A DNA stretch of 64,000 bases from Desulfosporosinus fructosivorans (GCF_004766045.1 NZ_SPQQ01000003.1:124001-188000), one strand, 5' to 3'. Shown: positions 8,306 through 18,700, numbered from the stretch's first letter. Translations and numbers: made by a program. The notes: a model not told the origin generated them from the sequence alone.

Positions 8306-9727
8306 GTGGAAAAGATCCTAAAACTAATTCAAGCAAAGGGATACCAAGTCGGAAATTTAACCATCGGCGAAGTGGTCGAAATCGCGGATGATTTAGGCAT
8401 ACGTGTCAGTGAGGTTATTATTGCCGAGGGAATGGCTCAGAATGCTATGACTCGAGAAGAGGTTATCGATGCGGTTATTAATGCCTTTGCACACAACCTT
8501 TATGCTACAGAGGTTGGAATTACTTCTGGTTCGAGTTTTTTACTTGGTAGAGTACCTCAAGAATTAGCTTATAATGATTTTTCTCATCGTTTATTTGAGG
8601 ATGACCTCATCAATAAAATACTTGTTTATACTCTAGCAGCTCAAGTGGGCAACCATTCTTGCGGACTGCAGCCCTGCGCTGGAACTGGGGACTCTTGTAC
8701 CTACACCGGAATTTTCCGGGCGCTGCAGGAGATCATTGAAGATAAAGAAGAATTGGCACGAGTCGTATCTGTGATGCTAAAAGTAGGAACCATCTTCCGG
8801 GCGGCCAAAACATCTACGGGTTGTAATATGGAAGGCTTTGGTGCCGGTGCTGCTGCTACAGCTGCAACATTAGTCGAATATCGCCAAGGACAGCCTCAGG
8901 CGTTGGCTAAAGCTATCGTATTGGCGTTATCTCCAACGATTGGTGTACCCTGCACTCCCCGGGTAATGGTATCAGGGCTATGCGCCACTCATATCGGCGG
9001 TGGTGTGGTTATTGGCAATTTGGCAGCAAACTTGGCAATGCATACCAATATTCCGGTCGATGTACCAGTTGACGTCATGATTGCCATGGCTGCAGCGGTA
9101 CACCCGGTTTCAGCGACGCATATAGTTCCTGTGGTTAACGATTATATGCAGCCGTTTTTTAAAACGAACCTTGAGGTTGAGTACTTCATAGACGATTCAA
9201 TCAAGGAGAAAGAAAAGACAAACATTGAAGTGACTATGGACAGGGCCTTAAAAGAAGCTCGTGCGTTTGCCGAAAAAGCCAATTCAATCGTAAAACCTTT
9301 TGGAGAAGCAGTGGTTGGGGGAAGCAGCCAAGCCGTAGGATCACCGACGAATACCGGTCGTATTGCGCATGCTTTGGCAAAAGGGAAAATCACGGGAGTT
9401 AAGATCGAATTGTATGCAGAATTGTTTGCTCGGCGTGGAATTAACATTCCAGGAATTCTGATGGCTGCAGTCTTGGGGGCAAGCACAGATAACGGTAAAG
9501 CCTATCGGGAGATCATGCAAAGAGTCCGAGAAGAAAAGATTAAGATTGAAATAGTAAAAGTGGATGCGCCTCAGATGCAAAGGATTACTGTCTTCGCTAC
9601 CGAGCAAAGTTCAATGGTCGAAGCCTTGAACAGAGGAGGCGCTCGACTGGTTCTCAAAAATGCCAGACCGTCCTTAGAAGAAGCCTGCATGGTAGCGAAG
9701 AGGTTAGGCATTGTTCTCGTTGATTGA
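8306..9727 (+). CDS. hmd: 2-(hydroxymethyl)glutarate dehydratase (serine-dehydratase-like, Fe-S)
   Basis: This protein dehydrates 2-(hydroxymethyl)glutarate to 2-methyleneglutarate. It has about 473 residues and resembles iron-sulfur L-serine dehydratases with both domains fused. Candidate [4Fe-4S] ligands are the cysteines in NHSCGLQPCAG (about residue 120), GDSC just after it, TGCNMEGFG near 175 and VPCTPR near 215. The start is the GTG at 8306, eight bases behind GGAGG. E. barkeri uses the same enzyme type at this step, and the following genes handle the product. Confidence 0.87.
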   Translation: MEKILKLIQAKGYQVGNLTIGEVVEIADDLGIRVSEVIIAEGMAQNAMTREEVIDAVINAFAHNLYATEVGITSGSSFLLGRVPQELAYNDFSHRLFEDDLINKILVYTLAAQVGNHSCGLQPCAGTGDSCTYTGIFRALQEIIEDKEELARVVSVMLKVGTIFRAAKTSTGCNMEGFGAGAAATAATLVEYRQGQPQALAKAIVLALSPTIGVPCTPRVMVSGLCATHIGGGVVIGNLAANLAMHTNIPVDVPVDVMIAMAAAVHPVSATHIVPVVNDYMQPFFKTNLEVEYFIDDSIKEKEKTNIEVTMDRALKEARAFAEKANSIVKPFGEAVVGGSSQAVGSPTNTGRIAHALAKGKITGVKIELYAELFARRGINIPGILMAAVLGASTDNGKAYREIMQRVREEKIKIEIVKVDAPQMQRITVFATEQSSMVEALNRGGARLVLKNARPSLEEACMVAKRLGIVLVD

Positions 9728-9747
9728 TCGAATGGAGGAGAAGTAGA

Positions 9748-10974
9748 GTGAACCAAATAGAACGATATTTGGCAATTGCAGCAGGTAAGGACGAGGTTCA
9801 CGCCGGTGATGATCTAACGGTAAAGGTTGATCTGGCAATAGCCCATGACATTACGGGGCCTATGGCTGTTGAACAATTCAAGAAGATTGGCATAGATCGC
9901 GTTTTCGATCCGAAAAAGGTGGTCTTTATCCTAGATCATATCATTCCAGCAGCTACGGTAGAGGCCAAAGTATTGCACAATGTTCTCAAAGAGTTCTCCC
10001 AGGAATACGGAGTTAAACTTTACGACAAAGGAGAAGGGGTTATTCATCAAGTTATAGCCGAAAAACACCGTTTGAAACGAGGCTCGATCTTGGTAGGTGC
10101 AGACTCTCATACCTGTACGGCTGGTGCTTACGGTGCTTTAGCAATTGCAGTGGGTGCTACTGAATTAGCAGCGACTATGGCCACAGGTACAATTGATTTA
10201 GAGGTGCCTGACGTTTTTGAGATTCATATCGACGGGAAACTACTGCCTGGAGTTTACGCTAAGGATGTTATCTTACACTTGATTGGACATTACGGGACTG
10301 CAGGATTTACCGATCAAGGAGTTATTTATTCAGGTAGCTTAATGGATCAGCTAACTATGGATGATAAAATGACGATTTCTAACATGGGCATCGAGATGGG
10401 GACCATGATTAGTTATTTTGCAGATCAGGATCAAGCTGTTGGAACGGTCAAAGAAGTTTATACCTTCAAAGCTGAGAATATTCCAGCGAGTGTAGCTTGC
10501 CCACCTAATCCTGGTAATGTAGTCAGAGCGGCTGACCTTCCTTCAACTAAGATATCGCAAGTAGTTATTGGAAGCTGTACAAATGGACGCTTAAGCGACA
10601 TGTTGATAGCCGCAGAAGTGCTTAAGGGTCGCAAGGTGGCTGCTGGTGTTACTTTATTGATAATCCCTGCTTCAGTAGATATTGCCCAGCAGATGGAGGA
10701 TCAAGGTTTAAACCTGATTTTTCGTGAAGCTGGAGGTATGATAACTAGCCCAGGATGTGGTCCTTGTTTTGGAGCACATATGGGACTTTTAGCTGCTGGC
10801 GATGTGGCTGTTTCGACAACCAATCGAAATTTTCCTGGCAGAATGGGTCATCTTGAAGGAATAATATATCTGGCCTCCCCTCGCTTGGCAGCAGAAAGTG
10901 CGATTGCTGGAACCATCGTAGCACCTGGCAGGGTGGTACCTTTAGGAGGTTTAGCTGATGAGCTGGAAAAGTAA
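9748..10974 (+). CDS. dmdA: 2,3-dimethylmalate dehydratase, large subunit
   Basis: This is an aconitase-superfamily large subunit of 408 residues, like LeuC, which hydrates dimethylmaleate to (2R,3S)-2,3-dimethylmalate. Candidate [4Fe-4S] ligands are in VIGSCTNG (near residue 275) and the paired cysteines of SPGCGPCFG (near 335). The GTG start at 9748 has a GGAGGAG site. Alone it could be taken for 3-isopropylmalate or homoaconitate dehydratase. No leucine genes are nearby and the neighbours are mgm, mii and dml, so the nicotinate role is preferred. Confidence 0.88.
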   Translation: MNQIERYLAIAAGKDEVHAGDDLTVKVDLAIAHDITGPMAVEQFKKIGIDRVFDPKKVVFILDHIIPAATVEAKVLHNVLKEFSQEYGVKLYDKGEGVIHQVIAEKHRLKRGSILVGADSHTCTAGAYGALAIAVGATELAATMATGTIDLEVPDVFEIHIDGKLLPGVYAKDVILHLIGHYGTAGFTDQGVIYSGSLMDQLTMDDKMTISNMGIEMGTMISYFADQDQAVGTVKEVYTFKAENIPASVACPPNPGNVVRAADLPSTKISQVVIGSCTNGRLSDMLIAAEVLKGRKVAAGVTLLIIPASVDIAQQMEDQGLNLIFREAGGMITSPGCGPCFGAHMGLLAAGDVAVSTTNRNFPGRMGHLEGIIYLASPRLAAESAIAGTIVAPGRVVPLGGLADELEK

Positions 10975-11464
10975 GATACAGGGTCGTGTTTGGACCTTGG
11001 GTGGTAATGTTGATACGGACCAGATTTTCCCAGGATATGCAATGGCGGCTCCCATAGAGAAATTTAAGGAATATGCGCTTGCGGGTGGCGAGATTCCGGA
11101 TTTCACAAAGAAGGTGCAGGATGGAGATATTATCGTAGCTGGTGAGAATTTCGGCTGCGGTTCAAGCCGGGAGCAAGCGCCCGTTGCTCTGAAGGAAGCA
11201 GGAGTGGGATTAGTGATTGCTAAATCCTTCGCTCGGATTTTTAGGCGCAATGCGATAAACATTGGTTTGCCAGTTCTAGTCTGTGACCTGGAGCAGCGGG
11301 TGGAAAATGGACAGGAAATTGAGGTAGACTTAGTGTTGGCTGAAGTTACAATTTGTGCGAGTGGTGGGAAAATCAGCGGAACTAGTTTAGCCTCCAACGT
11401 TTTGGAGACGTTAGAAGCAGGTGGGCTGATTGCCAAAGTCCGAAAACAATTGAAAATTTCATGA
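10958..11464 (+). CDS. dmdB: 2,3-dimethylmalate dehydratase, small subunit
   Basis: This 168-residue swivel-domain subunit pairs with DmdA. The GCGSSREQAP motif near residue 65, which binds substrate carboxylate in aconitase-type small subunits, is intact, as is the NVDTDQIFPG segment near the start. It begins 17 bases inside dmdA in another frame, so translation is probably coupled. Size and motif are those of LeuD-type subunits, and the assignment to dimethylmalate follows from the cluster. Confidence 0.88.
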   Translation: MSWKSKIQGRVWTLGGNVDTDQIFPGYAMAAPIEKFKEYALAGGEIPDFTKKVQDGDIIVAGENFGCGSSREQAPVALKEAGVGLVIAKSFARIFRRNAINIGLPVLVCDLEQRVENGQEIEVDLVLAEVTICASGGKISGTSLASNVLETLEAGGLIAKVRKQLKIS

Positions 11465-11497
11465 TATCTTCCCGCAAAAGTTAGGAGGAAGAAACCA

Positions 11498-13345
11498 ATG
11501 CAGGAGAAAACCAAGCAGATCATTACAGAGGACTATGAACGAGTTCAAGCTTACGAAAAGGTTTTTGGCGTAGAAATGCCTAAACTGGGCCCAGATGGCT
11601 CGATTACCGGCTTGCCAGCACCTTTTCCCCGAGTCGTTAATGGGGTTGAACGCAGTGGTTACCGTATTACAGAATTGGGGCGTCAGGCAGTCAGGACGGG
11701 TATTCCTATCCAAAACCCTATTTTGGGCAGGAATTCTGCTGAAGAGACTTATCAGGAATCAATAGCTATGTATAAAGTAGCCGAGGAACTTAAAATAGAT
11801 CTCTTCCAATTTGTGCATTCTGAAGCTACCCGGCACATTGATCCTTTAGACGGGGCGGATTTGATTGAACAGTCTCGGGGTAAGGGTGGTATAACACCAG
11901 ATGGAGAACGCCGATTCGTAGAACTAGGTGGTGGAGAAAAACATCCTCTACGCATTAACGCTACCGGGGATACACCGCACTTATCCATTATTAATTCCCT
12001 GATTGCTGGCTTCGATGGTACAGATATTGGACCAGTTATCCACGTTCATTTCGGTGGACGGGGTATTCATGATTATAAGACTAAGGTCTCCAATGGGTAT
12101 AAGGCGCTGCAAATTTGTGCTGATAATAATATTTTTGTCCAAACAGATTCACATAAGCACCTTAATAATATTGGCGGAACAGACGGTATGGCCCTGGCAA
12201 TGTGCCTATTAGCTGAAGGCTTAGCGATCCATGCTGGATTACCTAGCTCACTTAGCGGAATTCAAATGAATGTAGGTGGAATCAATCTACTAGCTGACTT
12301 AGCTGTCATGCGGGCCTTTAGGCAACTTATGTGGAGTGAGTTTCTGATTGTTGTCCCAGAGACTTTTCAGAACCCTCCGGCTGACCTGATCGCAGAACAA
12401 GCTCACTTTGCTCGAATGGCAATCAGTGCCAAATTAGGTGGAGCAAACTTCTATAGGCCAAAAGCCGCAGAAAACGTGGGGATTCCGACGGGAGCATCAA
12501 TGGCTAAGGCAATTTGGGCCACGCAAAATGTCTTTGAGAATACCGCTTCCTACGAAATTATGGATCCGGCAATTGAACGCCGGCAAGCTGAAATAGTGAC
12601 AGAGGCTTTGGCTGTTTTGACGAGCACCTTTGGATTGTCTCAGGAGCTAAGTTCAAAAGAAATTGGGCCGGATTTTTGGTTAAAATATAGGGACGAAGAA
12701 CTTATCAATATCATTGTCGCAGCTGGGAAAAAGGGCATTCTCGATGCACCAAATGCTGCAGCCTGGGATCTAAAGAGGGGTGTAAAAACCCACAGAGGGA
12801 AAGATGGGATTCGTCGTTATATACCAGGTTATGGCCCTGTTGATGTCCCAGTGAATAAAATTTCCTTTACCACTGAGAAGGTAACTGTGGAAGATGAGAA
12901 GCCAATATCTAAAAAAGAAAAGGTCCTCTTAGCAACGGTCGGTGCGGATGCTCATGTGGTAGGTATTAACGTCATCCGTGAGGCTTTTGAGCAAGCAGGC
13001 TATGAAGTGATCTATTTACGAGGAATGAATTTACCTGAAACAGTGGCTGAAGTCGCTGCGGAAACTAAAGCAGATGTGGTTGGAGTCAGCAATCTTTTAG
13101 GTTTAGGTTTGACACTATTTCCGCGTGTGGAAAAACGCCTAAAGGAACTTGGCATCAGGGATAATGTAGTGCTGATAGCCGGAGGTCGGATCGCAGAGAA
13201 AGAAGAGGAACATGCCCAGATCGAACAAAAAATGAAGAACGAAGGCACCACTTTCTTAGGAGTCGAGAACTTCTTTGGCCCTGGAACTGATCCACAAGAT
13301 GTCATTAGGTGGGTAGGAGAGAGAATGAACGAAAGAAGGAAATAG
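11498..13345 (+). CDS. mgm: 2-methyleneglutarate mutase (adenosylcobalamin-dependent)
   Basis: This 615-residue B12 enzyme converts 2-methyleneglutarate to (R)-3-methylitaconate by carbon-skeleton rearrangement. The N-terminal three quarters form the barrel domain. The C-terminal cobalamin-binding domain shows the DxHxxG motif with Asp484, His486 and Gly489, where the histidine replaces the dimethylbenzimidazole as cobalt ligand. It then has SNLLG near 530 and a GG turn near 565. Length equals the E. barkeri enzyme within a residue or two. The ATG follows AGGAGG. A MutL-like ATPase three genes on is the expected partner. Confidence 0.93.
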   Translation: MQEKTKQIITEDYERVQAYEKVFGVEMPKLGPDGSITGLPAPFPRVVNGVERSGYRITELGRQAVRTGIPIQNPILGRNSAEETYQESIAMYKVAEELKIDLFQFVHSEATRHIDPLDGADLIEQSRGKGGITPDGERRFVELGGGEKHPLRINATGDTPHLSIINSLIAGFDGTDIGPVIHVHFGGRGIHDYKTKVSNGYKALQICADNNIFVQTDSHKHLNNIGGTDGMALAMCLLAEGLAIHAGLPSSLSGIQMNVGGINLLADLAVMRAFRQLMWSEFLIVVPETFQNPPADLIAEQAHFARMAISAKLGGANFYRPKAAENVGIPTGASMAKAIWATQNVFENTASYEIMDPAIERRQAEIVTEALAVLTSTFGLSQELSSKEIGPDFWLKYRDEELINIIVAAGKKGILDAPNAAAWDLKRGVKTHRGKDGIRRYIPGYGPVDVPVNKISFTTEKVTVEDEKPISKKEKVLLATVGADAHVVGINVIREAFEQAGYEVIYLRGMNLPETVAEVAAETKADVVGVSNLLGLGLTLFPRVEKRLKELGIRDNVVLIAGGRIAEKEEEHAQIEQKMKNEGTTFLGVENFFGPGTDPQDVIRWVGERMNERRK

Positions 13346-13346
13346 G

Positions 13347-14486
13347 ATGACGGAGCAACGCAGGATACGATGTGCTATTTTAAGGGCAGGGACGAGTAAA
13401 GGGGTTTTCCTCATGGAAAATGACTTGTCACCAGAAGCACATCAAAGAGATCAAGAGATCTTAGCAATCTTTGGCAGTCCAGATGTAAGACAAATTGACG
13501 GTTTGGGTGGAGCAGATCCCCTAACGAGCAAGGTAGCCATTATTGGACCATCGACACGATCGGATGCTGATATCAATTACACGTTTGGGCAAGTGAGTAT
13601 AGGAACAAAACTGATTGATTTTTCTGGAAATTGCGGGAACATCTCTTCAGGGGTTGGTCCGTTCGCCATCGATGAAGGATTAGTCAGGGCTGTCGAACCA
13701 GTCACGAAGGTTCGCATTCATAATACAAATACCGGTAAGATTCTGGTTGCTGAGGTTCCTGTGCGCGATGGTAAAGCTAGAGTAAACGGCGACTACAAAA
13801 TCGCCGGAGTTCCAGGTAGCGGAGCAAAAATCATGTTGGACTTTGCCGGTACCGCCGGTTCCGTCACGAATAAGATGTTACCTACTGGGAAGGTAGTTGA
13901 TGTCCTTAATATTAAAGGTTTTGGCAAATTAGAGGCTTCAATTATTGATGTCGCAAATCCGATGGTTTTTGTACGAGCCAAAGATATAGGGCTTACAGGA
14001 ATTGAAACTCCAGCCGAAATCGACGCAAATAAGGAAATGCTGGATTTGTTAGAAAGAATCCGTGGTAAAGCGGCAGCCATGATCGGTATGGCTAAAGACG
14101 AAGCAGATGCTTTGAAAAACAGCCCCGCCTTTCCGATGATTGCTTTTGTCAGTGAACCACAAGATTATGTCAACTTTACAACAGGCAACAAAATTAAGGC
14201 AGATCAAGTTGATTTTGTATCCAGACTCATGTATATGCAAGTGACACACAAGACCTATGCTGGGACCGGGACGACTTGCACTGGGGCTGCAGCGAAAATT
14301 CCAGGTACGATTGTCAACCTTGTAACTCATTCGAAATCTTCACTTATTAGAATAGGCCATCCAGCGGGTGTTATTGATATCGAAGTTGAAGCTAAAGAAG
14401 AAGGAGACGGGATTAAGCTCGAAAGAGCAGCCTTTGGTCGTACCTCACGCCGCATTATGGACGGTTATGTTTATATTGCAATCTAG
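13347..14486 (+). CDS. mii: 3-methylitaconate isomerase (PrpF family)
   Basis: This 379-residue PrpF-family isomerase has the diaminopimelate-epimerase-like fold and moves the double bond of 3-methylitaconate to give 2,3-dimethylmaleate. Recognisable blocks are RAGTSKG near residue 14, GGADPLTSK near 55 and FSGNCGNISSGVGPFA near 90; the last holds a candidate catalytic cysteine. It starts one base after mgm ends. PrpF homologues also act in 2-methylcitrate metabolism, but here the isomerase role is set by its neighbours. Confidence 0.88.
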   Translation: MTEQRRIRCAILRAGTSKGVFLMENDLSPEAHQRDQEILAIFGSPDVRQIDGLGGADPLTSKVAIIGPSTRSDADINYTFGQVSIGTKLIDFSGNCGNISSGVGPFAIDEGLVRAVEPVTKVRIHNTNTGKILVAEVPVRDGKARVNGDYKIAGVPGSGAKIMLDFAGTAGSVTNKMLPTGKVVDVLNIKGFGKLEASIIDVANPMVFVRAKDIGLTGIETPAEIDANKEMLDLLERIRGKAAAMIGMAKDEADALKNSPAFPMIAFVSEPQDYVNFTTGNKIKADQVDFVSRLMYMQVTHKTYAGTGTTCTGAAAKIPGTIVNLVTHSKSSLIRIGHPAGVIDIEVEAKEEGDGIKLERAAFGRTSRRIMDGYVYIAI

Positions 14487-14525
14487 CTTAGGGAAAAGCT
14501 GGGTTGCCAAGGAAGTGATAATATT

Positions 14526-15971
14526 ATGCCCCAGGTTGATCTCTTAGTCTACGATGTGGGAAGTACCTATACCAAAGTATCAGCATTTAATCGTTTTGGA
14601 ACTAATTTAATGTTTATCGGCCGTTCTCAAGCTCCAACTACCGTGGAAAACATCGAAATAGGACTTATCAAGGCATGTCATAATCTGGCGCATGATCTTC
14701 AGTGGACAGAGGTGATTTCCTCCCGCACGTTGGCAACGAGTTCTGCCGCAGGTGGGCTGCGGATGGTAGCGATGGGTTATATGCCCAGAGTTACAGCGAA
14801 GGCTGCAAAAGAAGTAGCAATGAGTGCCGGTGCGCGGGTATTGGAGATTATATCGCACGAGACACCTGTTGATTTTCGCTTAGAGGTATTACAGGAAATC
14901 AAGCCCGATATTATTCTCTTAGCCGGTGGGACAGATGGTGGTGATCAGGATTCTCTGCTGGAGAATGCTGAAGTGATTGTTAACAGTAAGACGCATAGTG
15001 TGGTCATTATTGCCGGAAATATCGAAGCTCAACCAAAAGTAGCAGAGGTTTTGAAAATAGGCGGGATTCGCACGATCCGAGTGCCTAACGTTATGCCAAC
15101 GATCCATGAACTGAAAGTCAAACCAGCGCGGGAAGCTATTCATCAGGAATTTATTCGGCAGATTACTAGGGCTAGAGGTTTAGGGCGCTTACTAGAAATA
15201 GTCTCTAATGGACGGGTTTTTCCTACACCGGGTGCGGTGCTTATGGGGACAGAGCTCCTAGCGCTGGGTACCCATGAAAAGGAGGGTTATGGCAATATCC
15301 TAGTTATAGATATTGGTGGGGCAACAACGGATGTCCACTCTGTTTTACCTGATTTAGCAAACCTAACCAAAGAGGAAAAGGGTTTAGTGGTTTCGAATGA
15401 GAAGCAGCTATCTTACAGAACGGTCGAAGGTAACCTAGGATTAAGGGTGAGTGCTGCAGGCATTGTGGAAACGGTTGGAGCAAGTGGAGTTTTGGCTAAA
15501 GTTGGTTTAGCAGGTGAAGGTTTAACCAAGGAAATCCAAGTTTATGCACAGTACCTTGAGAAGCACACAGGACACATCAGCACCCATGAAAAAGAGATAA
15601 ATTTTGATAAAGCGTTAGCGATTGGTGCCATAGAAATTGCCATTAAGCGGCATGCGGGGTATATTGCCCAGAGCTTTGACCCGGTTCTAGGTATTGTGCC
15701 GGGAATACCTGTCGGTCGTGATTTGCGTAAAGTTCAGAGAGTTATCGCAGTGGGGGGCATTTTCGCTCATTCGACAAAAGAAGAGGCTTTGGAAATTTTA
15801 CAAAAATCCTTCGCCAATCGAGGAATTTCGTTGCTGCCAGAAAATCCTGAGTTTGTGGTGGATCATAATTATCAGTTATATACCATTGGGGCTATGGCCG
15901 AAGAATATCCTAACGAAGCGCTCACTTTGGCAGAAAATAATATTTTAAAAGAAGCAAAAAATTTGGATTAA
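14526..15971 (+). CDS. MutL/GlmL-type ASKHA ATPase, mutase partner
   Basis: This 481-residue member of the actin/Hsp70-like family is encoded beside B12-dependent glutamate mutases and their relatives. Phosphate-binding motifs are visible: VYDVGSTYTK at the N-terminus, AGGTDGG near residue 140 and VIDIGGATTDVHS near 260. The proposed role of such proteins is repair or reactivation of the mutase after loss of its cofactor, by analogy with diol dehydratase reactivases; this is not proven for the family. Placement between mii and dml ties it to Mgm. Confidence 0.85.
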   Translation: MPQVDLLVYDVGSTYTKVSAFNRFGTNLMFIGRSQAPTTVENIEIGLIKACHNLAHDLQWTEVISSRTLATSSAAGGLRMVAMGYMPRVTAKAAKEVAMSAGARVLEIISHETPVDFRLEVLQEIKPDIILLAGGTDGGDQDSLLENAEVIVNSKTHSVVIIAGNIEAQPKVAEVLKIGGIRTIRVPNVMPTIHELKVKPAREAIHQEFIRQITRARGLGRLLEIVSNGRVFPTPGAVLMGTELLALGTHEKEGYGNILVIDIGGATTDVHSVLPDLANLTKEEKGLVVSNEKQLSYRTVEGNLGLRVSAAGIVETVGASGVLAKVGLAGEGLTKEIQVYAQYLEKHTGHISTHEKEINFDKALAIGAIEIAIKRHAGYIAQSFDPVLGIVPGIPVGRDLRKVQRVIAVGGIFAHSTKEEALEILQKSFANRGISLLPENPEFVVDHNYQLYTIGAMAEEYPNEALTLAENNILKEAKNLD

Positions 15972-15984
15972 GGAGCCAATCGTT

Positions 15985-16851
15985 ATGAATAAAGGCAAGG
16001 TATTAAGGAATTTACTGGCAGCTAAAGAAATTTTAGTTGCCCCTGGAGCCCATGATGTCTTAACAGCTAAGATCATTGAGAAAGCCGGTTTTCAGGCCGT
16101 TTACATGACAGGTTATGGCCAAGCGGCCAGTCATTTAGGTACAGCAGACGTAGGCTTAATGACAATGAGTGAGATGTTATCTCGGGCAAACAATTTTGCC
16201 AGTGCCGTAGATATTCCGGTAATAGCTGACGGCGACACGGGATTTGGAAATGCTATTAACGTTATGAGAACAGTGCGTCAATATGAAATGGCAGGAGTAG
16301 CCGCGATACAATTAGAAGACCAAGTAGCACCCAAAAAGTGTGGACACATGACGGGACGTCAGGTTATTCAGATGGAGGAAATGGTGGGCAAAATCAGGGC
16401 AGCTGTCGAAGCAAGGCAAAATCCTGATTTTGTGATCATTGCCCGTACAGATGCTCGAACCATTCATGGGATTGACGAGGCTATTCGCCGGGCTAAAGCT
16501 TATGAAGAAGCAGGAGCTGATATAATCTTTGTTGAATCACCAGAATCAGTCGATGAGATGAAGAAAATCACATCCGGCTTTAACGTTCCGGTTTTAGCAA
16601 ATATGGTAGAGGGTGGGCGAACTCCTCTTTTGCCGGCCCGAGAATTAGAAAAAATTGGGTATGATATGGTCATCTTCCCGACGGCTTCAACGTACATGGT
16701 GGCTCAAGCCATGAAAAATCTGATGGCAGAACTCATGAAAACAGGTTCCACTGAAAATTTAATACCGTCAATGATTCCATTTCCGGAATTTAATGAATTA
16801 ATTGGTCTGACGGAAATTCGTGAGTTAGAAGCGAAATTCGTTATTGGTTAG
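15985..16851 (+). CDS. dml: 2,3-dimethylmalate lyase
   Basis: This 288-residue enzyme of the isocitrate lyase/PEP mutase superfamily cleaves 2,3-dimethylmalate to propionate and pyruvate, the last step of the pathway. The metal-binding DGDTGFGN segment is near residue 86. The KKCGHM motif, containing the catalytic cysteine of lyase members, is near 118, followed by ARTDAR near 155. Length is within one residue of the E. barkeri enzyme. 2-Methylisocitrate lyase is the close alternative, but no other methylcitrate-cycle gene is present. Confidence 0.9.
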   Translation: MNKGKVLRNLLAAKEILVAPGAHDVLTAKIIEKAGFQAVYMTGYGQAASHLGTADVGLMTMSEMLSRANNFASAVDIPVIADGDTGFGNAINVMRTVRQYEMAGVAAIQLEDQVAPKKCGHMTGRQVIQMEEMVGKIRAAVEARQNPDFVIIARTDARTIHGIDEAIRRAKAYEEAGADIIFVESPESVDEMKKITSGFNVPVLANMVEGGRTPLLPARELEKIGYDMVIFPTASTYMVAQAMKNLMAELMKTGSTENLIPSMIPFPEFNELIGLTEIRELEAKFVIG

Positions 16852-16935
16852 GGTCACTTTCCAATTTCCCCTTTTTCGATTAACGTATGGACTTATGAAA
16901 AATAAGTGAGAAGAAAATTGAGGAGGGTGAAGCTA

Positions 16936-17745
16936 GTGAAGCTCGAGGCCTTTTTAGAAGTCGCTAGTGAGTTACAACAATTCTATGATGATGAGGTAGC
17001 GGTATGTATTCTAGATACAGAGAAAGTGTTAGCTTGGTATCCGGGGCCAAGCCTGAACCTGAAAGTAAAGGTTGGCGATCCCTTGCCTAAAGGTGGAATT
17101 TCCGAAGAAGCCATTCGTACTGAGAAGCGTATTGTTAGGCGTGTACCTAAAGAGGTCTTGGGAATTCCCTATGTGGGAATAGGTTATCCGATCAAGGAAA
17201 ACGGTATTGTAGTAGGGTGTGTCGTTATTGACATTTCAGTTGCTAAGTATGATACGTTGACCGATGCTGGTCAAGATATTTTGGCAGCTGTAGAACAAAT
17301 ATCCGCTTCTGCCGAAAACTTGTCCGCTTCTTCTGAGGAACTTGCAGCTACCGTGAAAAATATGGATAGTGAAACTAGCCATGTTCTGCAGGAGATAGAA
17401 CATACAGGCAAAGTGAAGGACGAGATCCGTAAGATTTCTATGCGAACTAATATCCTTGGATTGAACGCGTCTATCGAGGCCGCTAGAGCCGGTGAGCTTG
17501 GTCGGGGTTTTTCGGTTGTTGCTGATGAGGTTCGGAAGCTCTCCGAATCCACAAGAGTCTCGACAACGGAAATTGACATTGACCTGAAAGCTGTACAAAG
17601 TTCCGTCCAAAACCTTATTGTAGCGATAAATCAACTGAGTGCAGTTACGGAGTCTCAAGCTTATGCTGCTACCGAACTGTCTTTAGCCCTTGGACAGATT
17701 GCTAGTTTAGCAGAAAACCTTGTTGTGATAGGTACCCAAAGATAA
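16936..17745 (+). CDS. Soluble YfmS-type chemoreceptor
   Basis: This protein of about 269 residues has an N-terminal sensor domain (about residues 1-110) and a short methyl-accepting signalling domain. No transmembrane segment is visible. The conserved hairpin tip is present as [20 protein letters not shown] near residue 180. The layout matches B. subtilis YfmS and its relatives, which sit in the cytosol and signal to CheA. I chose the GTG at 16936 behind GGAGGG. It lies 84 bases after dml without an evident terminator, so it may be co-expressed and may link chemotaxis to nicotinate use or energy state; that is inference. Confidence 0.8.
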   Translation: MKLEAFLEVASELQQFYDDEVAVCILDTEKVLAWYPGPSLNLKVKVGDPLPKGGISEEAIRTEKRIVRRVPKEVLGIPYVGIGYPIKENGIVVGCVVIDISVAKYDTLTDAGQDILAAVEQISASAENLSASSEELAATVKNMDSETSHVLQEIEHTGKVKDEIRKISMRTNILGLNASIEAARAGELGRGFSVVADEVRKLSESTRVSTTEIDIDLKAVQSSVQNLIVAINQLSAVTESQAYAATELSLALGQIASLAENLVVIGTQR

Positions 17746-17899
17746 CTGACTGCTCCATTGAATGATACTGATAACTGGGGTATGGGTGGGGAAGTACTTA
17801 CCAAGATTATGAAGAAAGAGCGAGTTAGAAAAGTTAAGATAGTCATTAAGGCTATACAAGGTGGCGGTGGAAGCTACCCTAATTGAAGGAGGAAACGTA

Positions 17900-18697
17900 A
17901 TGATAATTGTAGGAGAATTAATTAATGCTAGCCGTAAGGCCATAGGAGAGGCTATCAAAGCTCAAGATGTCGATTATATCCAAAAGGTAGCCCGGGAAGA
18001 ATTCGAGGCTGGGGCAAATTATATTGATGTCAATGCTGGTATCTTTGTCGGTAAGGAACCAGAATACCTGAGATGGCTGGTCAAAACAGTTCAAGAAGTC
18101 GTGGATTGCCCCTGCTGTATTGACAGCCCCGACCCAAAAGCAATTGAAGAAGCCTTGTCCGTACACAAAGGTGTTGCGATGATTAACTCCATCTCCCTGG
18201 AAAAAGCGCGCTATGATGCGTTGATTCCGGTCGTTGCAGGCACAGAATTAAAAGTTGTTGCGCTTTGCATGAGTGATGAAGGAATGCCCGAGACTATGGA
18301 TGATCGGTTAAGAATTGCAGATAAACTCATCAATGGGCTCGTCCAAAATAATGTACCACTGGATCACATTTATGTAGATCCTCTAGTACAGCCTATTTCT
18401 ACAAACAGCACCTTTGCCGTGGAATTTATTAATTCCGTGGAAGCCATTATGACACGGTTTAAAGGGGTTCATACTATGTGCGGATTGTCTAACATATCTT
18501 ATGGTCTGCCGGAACGGAAATTCATGAATCATGCCTTTGCCATTATGGCCATTGGCAAAGGATTAGATGGTTTAATTATTAACCCATTGGACAAGATGAT
18601 GATGGCAAGTTTGATCACGGCTGAAACACTGGCTGGGCGAGATGACTATTGTGTTAAATATCTTAAAGCTTATCGCAATAAACAATTCGAGTTTTAG
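17900..18697 (+). CDS. Pterin-binding methyltransferase (methyl-THF/corrinoid type)
   Basis: This 265-residue TIM-barrel protein of the pterin-binding family resembles AcsE and MtgA, which exchange methyl groups between tetrahydrofolate and corrinoid proteins. Visible blocks are GELINASRK at the start, GANYIDVNAG near residue 40, CIDSPDP near 75 and GLSNISYGLP near 195, the usual substrate-pocket asparagines. The ATG at 17900 follows AAGGAGGAAA. It closes the nicotinate block and is followed by a strong palindromic terminator. No corrinoid protein gene is adjacent, so its partner is unknown. Confidence 0.82.
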   Translation: MIIVGELINASRKAIGEAIKAQDVDYIQKVAREEFEAGANYIDVNAGIFVGKEPEYLRWLVKTVQEVVDCPCCIDSPDPKAIEEALSVHKGVAMINSISLEKARYDALIPVVAGTELKVVALCMSDEGMPETMDDRLRIADKLINGLVQNNVPLDHIYVDPLVQPISTNSTFAVEFINSVEAIMTRFKGVHTMCGLSNISYGLPERKFMNHAFAIMAIGKGLDGLIINPLDKMMMASLITAETLAGRDDYCVKYLKAYRNKQFEF

Positions 18698-18700
18698 TTA

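Noticed and set aside
9748..11464. leuCD (3-isopropylmalate dehydratase)
   Set aside because: No leuA or leuB is nearby and the neighbours form the dimethylmalate route.
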